This document shows positions 26,880 to 38,375 of a DNA stretch of 64,000 bases, one piece after another. Under the pieces are notes generated by a model. It worked only from the letters and a program-made list of their open reading frames with translations, was not told where the DNA came from and searched no databases. Origin of the DNA: Tyto alba. Its lineage: Eukaryota; Chordata; Aves; Strigiformes; Tytonidae. Within the stretch, counting starts at the first letter, position 1, and each line of letters starts with the position of its first letter. Location: contig NW_024881278.1 in NCBI RefSeq assembly GCF_018691265.1, positions 10,044,001 through 10,108,000 of the forward strand. The letters are read 5' to 3'. The position numbers were made by a program, and so were the translations under genes.

Positions 26880-27160
26880 GATAATGCTTTTATATACTTG
26901 AAAGATGTAGCACTGGATGAAGAGGAAGGGTTTGACAAAGGGTCTGAAGAAGGAAACAATGAGAGGAAATTATTAAGTGAAATTTAGATTGAATATGAGG
27001 GAACTCTAGAGACAGTGAAATTTGTTACAACCTGGAATTGTCTCTCAAAGGAAGATGCTGAAACTTAATTGCTTTGGGCATTTTTAACAAGTCTTGTCAG
27101 GCTGCATGGTAGAAATGTAGAGAACAATCATGGACCTGCAGAGGGATACACTAGGTGAAA
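26880..27160 (+). mobile_element. Ancient CR1-type LINE 3' remnant
   Basis: Weak ordered similarity to the CR1 C-terminus and UTR on the plus strand. A 'YLKDVALDEEEGFDKG'-like stretch comes near 26894, then a piece near 27025-27090 that stands where CR1 has its WNRLP...FK..LD block, then caatcatggacctgcagagg in the place of the UTR. There is no tail and the frame is lost. It appears to be about as old as the piece at 2200-3480. Confidence 0.5.
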
Positions 27161-30100
27161 TGCTTGGCTTTGCCACTTCTTATTGCTCTAATTTTTTAAC
27201 TGACAGGAGGAGTGACAGTAATTATGGTAGCAATTTTTACTCGGGGGAAGACATGTTGTTTAAGAGCTCAGCTGTATTTCTGCACTGATGTGAAGTAGCC
27301 TTCAGGCATGGAAGTTAAGAATGAATAAACTAATGCTGTATTTTGGATGACACTCTGAAACTCGCAGTGAATTCACTTGTATGGCAAAACTTTTAGGTGA
27401 CCACAGAAGTGGTCAGTCAGAAACATTCTTTGCACTGGAATAAGTGGAAGGTAGTTGGACTGCAAGGCACAAGAGGTGTGTGCCGCTTGCCTGTAAGACA
27501 AGGGGTTGCTTCTGAGGGCTTGGGCGAGGAAGAGGAAGAAGAGAGCATGTCCTCATTTGCCCTGAGGTCCAGGTGGAAGTCTGATCCCAAGTATTATTTT
27601 ATAGCTTTTCTCCTTGTAGTGGGCAACATCAGAGTGGGAAGGCAATAAATTACAGCCATTCCGGATAAGATCATCTCTCATCTCTATGGGATTGTTAAGT
27701 AAAATTAATAAAGAAAAGTTGTTAAAGTTTAATTATGCCCTCCTCCTACACCAAACCACAAAGACAGTGAGGATACAGGACTGTAAACACAAAGAAAGTA
27801 AGCTCTGAGAACTGTATAATTAAACAAATACATATTAGTTTCAGTGCAGATTTTTGCATGGTTACATTTAAATCCTATTAACTGAAATACAATGTAAACT
27901 CATTTGTATTAATATATGCTAGTGTGCAGGCACATAAGCGTGCCAGAGAACAGGTACCAAGAACGTTGCAACTTCTTGTGGAAATATGTCACAGACATCA
28001 AACAAAGTAGTCAAAGAGCACTGGCCCAAGACAGAGAGGAAAACAGTTGTTTTCCAGGAAATTAATCCACTGGGATTTCTGTAACCAGTAGTCCTCGTCT
28101 TCAGTGGGTATGTGACTAGAGCTCAGCTCTTCTCGAGGTTGTATCTTTCTTTGACTGAAAGGCTAGCATTTCTTCTATTTGTTTGCTGGTGAAGGCTATG
28201 AATTTTTGATGAAAACAAGTGTGGAAAGTGGGGGAAAGGAGAGGGAGCTGGGTCTGAATGTAAAATATCATGCTCCACCATGAGCAAGGTGCCCCTGTGT
28301 GTAATTCACCTGCAGATGTGATGGACAGGCAGAATAAAGTTTATTTGTACTTGCTGTTCTCTGTTCTTGTGCATGCATCATTTTGTTTGTGCAAACCTGC
28401 CTTGGCCCCTATTTTGCATTTATGCATCTCTGTTTCGGGTACAGTGGTGGCTTGCTGGGTACCTGGCAGAAGTGTTGTCTCTTTCTGTTGGGTGCATCAG
28501 GGACATGTCCTGATTTGTCCTCGCAGCATGAATTGCAGGTAAGGAGCCTGTTTGCACGCCTCCACTTCAAGACTGCCCACAATACTTCATAGCATTATAG
28601 ATTTACCTGTCATCCAATGCTCTCACACTGCTGTTATCTGTTTAGTAGATTCATTTGTGGTCTCTATTTCTACAGTTATCATGAACGGTCTTTGGATCAG
28701 GGACCATAATTTTTTTATGTGTTTGTAAAACAACCAGCATGGTGAGTGTCCAGTTCCATTTTGGGACCAAGAGCAAGTATTACATTTCCAGTTACTCCTG
28801 TTACTGTTATCAACTGTAAATCAAATCCTTTTCCTACTCTGCATAGTGAGTGCGATGTTTCTCATTGTCTTGCATGGGAACAAGATTTACTCCAGTAACA
28901 ATACACAAAGTCTATATTTTCATCAGATATACTACTGCATTTTCACTTTTATAATGTGATGAAATTACAACGTTCAACCATTTGATGAGTTTAATACGTG
29001 TTATAAACACCTACACATTGAGCTGTGGAAAAAATTCAGATGTGCCATAGGCCAGGTAGATTTCCAAGCACTCTTAAAAATGATGACAGAAGGGCGGCAG
29101 TGTATGTGACAACAATATAACATGTGAATTACGGCAATAAATTTTAATTAAAAGAGACCAAGATGCATATTCAGAGGGATAAAATGCTACTCACAGAAAA
29201 TGTGGCAATAAATGTAAATGGCTTACTGTGCTTCTGCCTGCACTTTTGGAGAGGGTGATGCCGGGTGGTACACTTCAAAGAGTCAGCATCAGTTCAGCTG
29301 GTCTATTAGAGATGTGCTGAGCAAAGAAATATCGATCCTAACAGCACAGTGAATTCAAGATAAGATCTGACAGTATTAACAAGAGTACAGCTTGATGGTC
29401 TCTTTTGCCCTAGTAAATAGCATCTCAGGATATTAAAAAAAATCGGATAAATCTAGATTTCAACATGTGAAAAATCCAGATAAAGTCTGTGATATACAAG
29501 CTGTTCTAAATTCCAACCTGTAAATGACTTATTTCAAGGTAATTATTTTGAATTTGCAGGGTGTGTTTTTTATTCCATATTGCTGCAAACCATTTTTCTT
29601 TAGTTAACAAACACAGTTACAGATTACAAAAGGGATCTTTTAATTAAGCTTCAGCCACAACTGTGTAGCCATGGACAAGTTATTTTAAAAAAATACATAT
29701 TTAAACGTATCTATTGTCTATGAAACTGTTTCAAATCAAACGCACATCTCAAATTTGGGGCATGAAGAGCTTATCTTCTGAAAGTGTAAGGAGAGCCATG
29801 TCAAGCATGGGAAGTCTTTATCACAGAAAGGGGCTTTGGAAAGGCCATTTCTGTGCTTTGTGGATAGAGAGGTGGCACATAGATGCTGGCTGACAGATGC
29901 TTGCCCTTCCTTTTCCTGATAATCCCAGTGAAGAAGGCTTCATCACCTTAGCTAGCATCCTGCTCTGCTTCTCATATAGGTCTGTGGACTCATATGTCTA
30001 GATTGGACTCCTCCACTCCCATTCCCTAGTGCACATGGGGAGCACTGGATCTCCAACTTGACACCTTTTGCAAACTGAGACGTCAGTATCGTGTCCCTCC

Positions 30101-33100
30101 CTTGATGCCTCTTTTGTAGACCATCAGGCCCAAGTCCTTCAATACTCATTCATGACTAAATGATGAAAAACCACTTTGTTCAAAGCTGCTTGTTGGTTTT
30201 GGTTCCTTCTTCTGGCCTCTTTCCTATTTCTTCTCTTAAAAAGTGGGCTCCAGGGGAGGCCTCACCAACACTGGTGAGGTATTTTGCAGAGTGCTTTACT
30301 ATCACCATAGAGCAATGTAGGATTTGTCTGGTTCTTTTGGTCTTTCAGCATGGGCTATGTTGTCTTAAAGCTTTGGAAATGGGGATTTATTAACAATTCA
30401 GGAATACCAGCTCCATCCTTTGACTGCACCCGGGTCCTTGATTCTGTCACTGATGAAAATACAGCACCTCTGGCCTGCTGCTCCCATGGCACTCTCTGTT
30501 AACACCTTTTTAGACCTTGGGGGTACATTAGACATGTTTGTTATCCAGTCTGAGAAATGTGATCTTTAATAGTTTTGGGAGTTGTCCTAGTGAAATTGGC
30601 AGAAAGAGCTGGTCTCACATCTGGCTTTATCAGCCACCTTTATCAGGTGGTTGTTATCTGGACCAGTCATGATCTGGTTTGAGTCAGGGGTCTTAAATAA
30701 TAGTGGCCTTTTTGATACATCAGTAAGTAGTTTAGCTAAGGAAGAATTTTCTTACCGTAGATTTAGAAGTTGGTAATATTTTATTGATTAATTTGAACAA
30801 AAGAGAAAATTCATATTGTGTCTCAAGTCTTGTTGAAATGTAGATCCTCTGGAACTTTTGAAACAGGAGGTATCCTTGAGCAAATGCTATTGCTCAGAGT
30901 GTAAGGTCACCTGAGACAAAATAGAGGTCACAGTAATGGCATCAAACTTGATGGAGATGTTTTCAATTCCACAGAAAGCCTGTTAAGACAAGAGATGAGT
31001 TGCAGAGAAACAGGGCATCTGAGGACATTTAAGCTAATTCTAAAAGACCAAGTTCTTAAAAATATATATTATTAGGGACAGCTATGGGAGAAATTAAGTC
31101 ATATAATTTTGTGTTTGCCAGTCTGCTGGCTTACAAGAAGCCTGAATTGGCATATATTTATCTGAGAGACTGATACATATTTTTGCCTGGTTGAGAAAAA
31201 TCACAATAGTCATTCTCTTATCCAAAGTGGGGAAGAACTCTATTTTAAAGATAGTAAGAGTAATGTACCTAACTGGTAATAGTGATGAAGATTTCAAGGC
31301 CACTATAATTGAGAGTTTTGGTGGTCGTTACTCTTGTGGCTAGTTTATGCTTACGTTGGTATTGAAGCCAAGGATTAACTATTGCAAAATTGTGACTTAC
31401 ATGTGAGATCTATCAAAGACATATTTTTAAAGCATTTTCTTTTAACTTTTCTCAGCTTTCCTGCTATTTTGTATAGTATATAATTATACTGTTAGATCTG
31501 TGAAAGCTAGATACATTGTCTGTGGCTCTAGAGATGATACATGCACTCTCAAATTACACTTTATGACCTGGTGTTCAAAATCTAATTTTAGCCTGTCTCA
31601 AGAAGTAGTGAGCAGTTTGAGTAGCCGCTGGTTGATGTGACAGGGTCCGCTAGTAAACTGATAGCAGCAGGGTCTGCACTTCGATTCCCTGTTTTCAAAA
31701 CCATCTTCTGATATGCCTGTGTGTCATGGTTATTTGCTGCAGGGAACTGGGAAGAAACAGGGAGTAGGTGGCTGAGGGATGCCAACAACAAAAGCGTGAT
31801 GATTTAGTCAACCTACTGGGTTTATGGCAGAGAGCTTTCTTGCCCTGGTTACGTTGCCGGGGGAGTAAAAATGTAGTGGCCAAATGGGAACGTGAACCTG
31901 ATGTTGCTTGATTTGAATTTTCACTGAGAACATTCTCTTATGCAATGATATAATTTGAATTTGTAGAAGAAGAAGGGGAAAAATGTTAATGTATATGTAT
32001 TTTTTTCTATAATTGAAGAATGACAGAAGCATCATCCCCAAGAGGGCCCTTTGATACTCCATTTGTATTTCAAGGAAACCTGATAGTCTCTGGAAATATA
32101 TTTAAAACAGCAGTTCCCCCACCTGCACTGCCTGCTGCTTGTGAGTCAGAGCAGTCCGGCGTGAGCGAGTCCTGCCGTCAGCTGTCAGGGCAGCACTGCC
32201 GCAGCGTGCTCAAGTCTGCGTGGGGAGCCTGGCAGAGGGAAGCATGCACTCTGCAGTGTCATCTTCCTCTCTTTTCTTTGACGCTGGTGCTCCAGTCAAT
32301 CTCTTAACCTGGTACTGCATTTTTAAATCTCCCCTGTAATAAAACTGCTTCAGGCTGATCTGAAGAATACCAGATTGCCTCCTTTTCTTTGAAAGTAGAA
32401 AGCTTGTGGACACTGGTCACGGCACTCAGATTATCTCTGAGTAGTTATGCCTGAAACTTATGATTTACCAAACACTTTCTATCAAGTTCTTCTCAAAACT
32501 GAGGGTACTGGATGCCAAGTTAGTGTCGACTACCCTAGAAAATGAAAGCAGTGTTTCTGGCAACTGTTAAGTATTGAGCTGTTTTCTTCACTGGGAATAT
32601 TCTATTATTTACAGTTAATTAACTGAATTGCACATCTTACTCAGTGTTGAGGATAGGTGCCCTAGACTGCATTATATTGTGCTCTAAGGACCAAAATGAC
32701 TTAAATGATTGTTCTCTGAAGATCAGATAAATTACATGTCATGAAGGTCTTTTGATATTGTGCAGGGTGTCCATATGCTCTCAACTACTGAAATGACAAC
32801 CTGTATACAGACTTAGATGCCCAGTTTGAGAGACTTGTCCTTCATGTCTAAAATGAGGTGGGAGTGGCAAGAGAGGCATGGGGAAGTAGAAGAAATTATA
32901 AAGCATGTGATACTTTGAATTATTCGTGAAGCTAATTTCAGGGTATAGCTATTGTTAAAAGAAAATGAGCACCTCACAGACTGTTAAGGTGTCTTTTAGG
33001 AAAACCTGATGTTCAAGAACGGGAGCTGATGCTATCTTTTTGGGAAATTATGGTGATTATGTATGTGATTTTTAACATGCTGTTTGTTCTGGAGTGTTCC

Positions 33101-33821
33101 CATATGGTCTTTTGCATTCATCTCAGTGATCCCTTGCTGATTCTTTTGTCTTTACTGCCTCTCAATCCTCTGCCTTTCATTTTTTTTCTATTGTTTGGTG
33201 TATTAAACATTTACTTGTGCATCTTGCAGACATCTATTTTCCATCTACCTTCGTGTTCACATGTGCAGGGAGAAGGAGATGTTTGCCAGCTGCCTTGAGC
33301 ATGGGGTTAAGTCATGGGGTAACTGGTCTTGCTTCCCTGTTGTGCCCCAATAAGCATTCCTGTCTCCATCACTTTGGCAGAATGATACACAGGCAGTAAA
33401 TGCTAGCAGAGGAAACATATTTCCAAAGCTATATCATGTGTATAAGAGATTATCTTAAACGCTGGGGAATTTAATTCTCCAGTTCATGTACTGCCAGTCT
33501 GATTTGAATGAGATTTATATTCACTAAAGGAGGGATTGCAGCCCAACTGAAAAACAATAGCCATTGGAAAACATTGAAAATGGTGGGAATCTTTCCATTG
33601 CCTTTGCTGGGCACTGGGTCTGGTCTTGGCAACCACAAAAACTAAGAGGCAGAGGAAGCCTGTGGAGAGTCCACAGGCTTCTAGCCAGTAGGTCTTCTAG
33701 AATTGCACAGAAATTGTCCTGAGTGAGAAATTCTGCACCTATGTATTTAAGCATCCAGTGGGAAGAAATTATAAATAAAAATATCCTATCCAAACACAAG
33801 ACAGATTTTTTTAAAATAGAA
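27161..33821. other. Long gap, nothing recognised except a CpG cluster
   Basis: No repeat end or gene recognised over 6.6 kb. A small GC-rich patch with several CpG lies at 32130-32235 inside a 95-codon plus frame (32020-32307) that has no family motif. Other frames are short. Confidence 0.45.
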
Positions 33822-34862
33822 ATCATAAAAATGATAGAATCTTATTTAGATAGAGTCCAACCATTAACCGAACACTGTCAAGTCCACCACTAAACCATGT
33901 TTGTAAGTGCCACATCTACATGTCTTTTAAAGACCTTCCAGGGATGATGACTCAACCACTTCCCTGGGCAGGCTGTTCCAATGCTTAATAACGCTTTCAA
34001 TGAAGAAACTTTTCCTAATATCCAATCTAAACCTCTCCTAGTGCAACTTGAGGCCATTTCCTCTTGTCTTATTACTTGTTGCTTGGGAGAAGAGCCTGAC
34101 ACCCACCTCGCTACAACGTCCTTGCAAGTAGTTGTAGAGAGCAATAAGGTCTCCCCTCAGCCTTCTTTTCTCCAGGCTAAACAACCCTAGTTCCCTCAGT
34201 CACTCCTCATAAGACTTGTGCTCTAGATCCTTCACCAGCTTTATTGCCCTTTGGACACGCTCCAGCACCTAAATGTCTTTCTTGTAGTGAGGGGCCCAAA
34301 ACTGTACACAGTATTAGAGGTGTGACGTCACCAGTGCTGAGTGCAGGGGGACGATCCCTGCCCTAGTTCAGCTAGCCACACTATTGCTGATACAAGACAA
34401 GATGCTGTTGGCCTTCTTGGCCACCTCAGCACACTGCAGGCTCATATTTAGCGAGCTGTTGACTAACACCCCCAGGTCCTTTTCCACCAGGCAGTTTTCC
34501 AGCCTCTCTTCCCCAAGCCTGTAGCGTTGCATGGGGTTGTTGTGACCCCAGTGCAGGACCCAGCACTCAGCCTTTTTGGAGCTCATACAATTGGCCTTGG
34601 CCCATCACTCCAGCCTGTCCAGATCCCTCTGTAGAGCCTTTCTACCCTCAAGGAGAACAACAGTCCCACCCAACTTGGTGTCATCTGTAAACTTACTGAG
34701 GGTGCACTTAACTCACTTGTCCATATTGTTGATGAGATATTAACCAGAACTGGCTGCAATACTGAGCCCTGGGGAACACCACTCATGACCAGCCACCAGC
34801 TGGATTTAACTCCATTCACCACCACTCTTTGGGCTTGGCCATACAGCAAGTTTTTTACCTAT
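33822..34862 (-). mobile_element. CR1 LINE, 1-kb 5'-truncated copy with RT fragment
   Basis: This is the longest CR1 piece in the window. The 3' tail is complemented at 33822-33840 (ATCATAAAAATGATAGAAT). On the minus strand, 34849-34583 carries the RT motif SGVPQGSVL, and 34586-34368 carries HWGHNNPMQRYRLGEERLEN then VEKDLGVLVNSSLNMS and ECAEVAKKAN-like residues. 34144-33890 holds the C-terminus with LDVAL. At least two frameshifts and in-frame stops separate these blocks. It is cut off inside the reverse transcriptase at about 34862. Divergence is moderate, so it is older than the copy at 11848. Confidence 0.95.
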
Positions 34863-37636
34863 ATAGTTCTATCTTTTGAAATATAAAAACCATTTGTAGG
34901 GAGGATTGTTTAGGAATGCACAGGGATGTCATAATATAAATACTTATTTAGGGTAGCAACTATGGAAACGAATGAGCGAATTACTGTGTTGCTGTCTTTA
35001 TTTTTTTCAAGATTAATTATGTTTTCAGTTTCTCATCACAGTTCCACATTTCTGTGTGTAGCTTAAAGTATAAATGACTCCGAAGATCATTGCTGACAAT
35101 GTAATGTGTCCTTTTCACTGTCTGTTGAGATCATGGCAGCCAAAAGTTTGTCTTTCTGCTGTGTTCTTTGGAGACCTTCCTGACAAACAATATAAAGTTA
35201 CTTATTTCAGAAATACTTCCCTTTATGGGTAGTGACAGCTCCTGGCAGTGAAGCCCAAAGAGGCTTCATTTTAAAGATGAGAGAGGCCTAACATCAGTGC
35301 AATGGCATCTTGTTCCTACTGAAAGCCAACTGGAGACAAATGATCTTACACATTCAAAATCTCTCTGTTGGCCTTTTTTTTTTCTGGATATGTGTCTTGC
35401 AGCCCTAGTTATGATATAGAAGTCCTTGGGGAACAGCAAGAGCACGTGCATTCCATGCGTGTGCAACAAAAAGAGAATTGCATTTGACATATACAAGATC
35501 AGGTTAAAACGAAAGGTGATGTTTGCCTCAATTCAGAGCAAAGCTTAAAGGCAGGAATATGCAGTTAGAGTATGTGGGAAATGACGGAGGCACTGGCTAC
35601 AACAACAGCAATGCCAAAAGTGAGTGCCCAGAGTGGACTTGCCTGCAAATGAAACTTGGTCAATAATGTAATGGTAAGGTGAATGCTCTCATCTTCACAA
35701 GATAATGATCCATTATGAGGCAGCTTGACATCTTTCTCTTTCACTGGCAAAGATTATTTAATGTACTTCCCTTTTGGATTAATACAAATTATGACTAAAT
35801 CTGAACACTGCTGGCTGTAGAGGGAGGAGGTAAGAAGCTATAGGAAAAGGCAGATACAGCTGGGCAAGCTGCAGCTTCTCCCCATGATGAATTACCCATA
35901 GCTGTAGGAGTTTTTTAGACTTTCCCTGTATCCTCATGTAGTAGTTACTGTTCAATGGGAAAAAAATTCCACTGTGTCTTTATCCTAATTCTGGAAGCTA
36001 GGGAAGCATTTTAGGGGAAGTGGTCCAGATGATCTTCAGAGGTCCAACCCAAACCATTCTGTGAGTCTCTGAAATAGACTGAAACCTTGTGAGTTTGTAC
36101 CTTTCTGGAGAAGAGGTATCTCTGTGCTTCCACACTTGCCCTTTATTTTGTTATAGTTGAGCTGTGGCTTTACAATCTGGGAGAAGCTGAGACCACCAAA
36201 ATGTAGAGCAATGGGACAAAATTCACATCTATCAAGTTTTTGTTATGTGCACTCGTATCTGTCACAGACCATGATATGTTGTGAATTTTGCAATTCAGAT
36301 AGTGTGTACTGATGTGCTGTACAGTTATATGTTATTATTGTGTATTCCACAACTTGAGTTAAAATTGACTCGACTGCAGCTTAATAGGACTTGAGCAGAC
36401 TGTATAAATGCAAGTCATTACTGCCTAAATGTTATGGAGTGTTATGGTGAGTGAAGACAAGTGTCAAATAAACCCTTTTATCCAAAGACAGAGTAATTCC
36501 CTGCTTTAATCCTAAAACAAATGCAATTTGTGAAGAGTCAGACATTATAGAGACTTGTATTTTGATAGGCTTTATAAGCAGATATTGGCGTAAATGTGAT
36601 ATTTAAAGAGACATGTCATGCCTGTGGGTTAGAACAAATTCCATTAATAGTTAGTGGGGTAAAGCTCTGACAAATAAATGGTAGGTGCTTAGTCTGAGTT
36701 CAGCCTTTACCTTTGTGTGTTGTGATGAGACTATCAGTGCTATATCGATGGTATTTTTTGGTTTTGATTTAATATTACATCACTTCTATCCCCAGTCTGA
36801 TGATCTGATAAATACAGCTTGAGTCTGGGAAAAGAAACAGCATTCTTGCATTTTAGTTTGTCCTTCCTGAAGTTAAATACAGTCCAGACACACTTTTCTT
36901 TTATATTGCAGCATCTGACTTTGAGTGGATGCATTTGTAATAGGAGTTTTAAGGGATACATACTTATTTTGACATCTAGTGTTAAGTATCTTCAGTATGT
37001 ACCATAGCACTAAATTCCAGTTTGCATATACTACCAGGTTTGACTTTAGTGATTGCAAGCAATATTCTAGTAGAGATTGAAAGCTTACGTGTTAACAGCT
37101 TGTTTCAGGTATCTCAAAGGTATTGCATAGCCTTTCTTTTCATGGGAAATATAGTGGCAGATGTTATCACTAATAGTGCTAAAAAAGCCTCACTTTGTGT
37201 CTCTCTGTGGACTAAATTCGAGTCCCATTAAAATCAATGGGAAGGTTCTGCCTGCCTGCAAGGAAAGCAGAGCAGGCCTTATGCCTTTGAACTACACTGG
37301 CTGCAAATGTCTTCAGCATGCGTCTTAGTCAACAATTTGGAAGAAACCGATGCTGACAGCAACTGGGATTATTTTAATTTTCCCATAAATACTGCCTTAA
37401 AAATAACTCATGAATGTGCACTTAGTTGCAAACACATTTTAGAGCGTTGCTAATTCAGAAAGTGTTGAGGTGTTTTAGAAGTTTGGGGTTTTTTTAATAA
37501 GTTGCAAGAGACACAGCATTAGTAAGAGTGAACGTGTCATGTAGAAATACACAGCTGCTGTGCTAAAGATCTTTTATAGCGTTAGGACTAATGTTGTGAG
37601 TGGGCCTAATGAAAAAATCTGTGTGTTTTTGTATTC
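34863..37636. other. Gap with a small CR1 scrap
   Basis: Unassigned sequence apart from a 50-bp CR1 3' end at 36015-36068. Confidence 0.5.
36015..36068 (+). mobile_element. CR1 3'-UTR scrap
   Basis: gatgatcttcagaggtccaa followed by cccaaaccattctgtgagtc matches the last 50 bases of bird CR1 elements, ending in a mutated ATTCTATG tail. Everything upstream is missing. Confidence 0.8.
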
Positions 37637-37660
37637 TTTTTTTTTTTTTTTTTTTTTTTT
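37637..37660. repeat. T24 homopolymer
   Basis: Run of 24 T with no retrocopy recognised next to it. Confidence 0.9.
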
Positions 37661-37780
37661 GCCTGTCTGAGCAAGATTCTGCCATCTTGTGTTACTCATC
37701 ATATGTGTTGATAACATTGAATTAACGTCTTTTCTGCTTGCCTGGAAATTACCACAGGAAACCTTTCAAACATCAGCTGC

Positions 37781-38370
37781 TGTCCTGGTTTGGGCTGGAA
37801 CAGAGTTGGTGTTTCTTTCTGGTAACTAGAATAGTGCTGTGTTTTGGATTCAGCATGGGGTTTGATATGAGAAGAATGCTGATAGCACACTGATGTTTTC
37901 GATTGCTGCTGCGATTCCAAGGACTCTTCAACTCCCCGTGTCCTGCCTGTGCGCAAGGGCACAAGAAACAGGGAGGGAGCATGGCCAGAGCACCAGACCC
38001 AACTTGGCCAATGAAATATTCCATACCATGGAACGTCATGCTCACTATATAGAGGAGGGGTGGTTGGGAAGGGGCTCTCTCTCTCTCTAGTCTGGGATTG
38101 CGATTGCGGGATCTTGGTACTTCGGGATCACTAGCTGGGAAAGGGCTGGGTGTTGGTCAGTGGGCGGTGAGCAATTGCACTGTGCATTGCCCGCTTGTAT
38201 TTTCTATTACTGTCATTGTTTTCATTTTATTACCATTTTTAAACTGTTTCTATCTCAACCTGCGAGTCTCCTTTTACCCCTCCAATTCCCTTCCCCATTC
38301 CCATGTTCAGGGGGAGGGTGGGTGAGCGGCTGTGTGGTGTTTGGCTGCCGACCAGGCTCAAACCACGACA
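37781..38370 (+). mobile_element. Solo LTR of an endogenous retrovirus, copy D
   Basis: Starts TGTCCTGGTTTGGGCTGGAA and ends GGCTCAAACCACGACA. Length is 590 bp. The 5-mer gctgc lies directly on both sides (37776-37780 and 38371-38375), a perfect target-site duplication. A TATATA box is at 38046-38051. The last ~50 bases resemble those of the LTR at 61727, while the body is shorter and has no matching tandem array, so it is a sister family rather than the same one. No viral genes are attached. Confidence 0.93.
38046..38051 (+). promoter_or_regulatory. LTR TATA box (copy D)
   Basis: TATATA in the context CTCACTATATAGAGGAGG, in the LTR sense strand, with a CT-repeat about 25-35 bases downstream (38077-38089). 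It is placed as expected for the U3/R border. Confidence 0.6.
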
Positions 38371-38375
38371 GCTGC

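Noticed and set aside
31720..31760. TGTCATGGTTATTTGCTGCA as an LTR start
   Set aside because: Only the first nine bases resemble LTR ends in the window. No LTR body, opposite end or target duplication follows.
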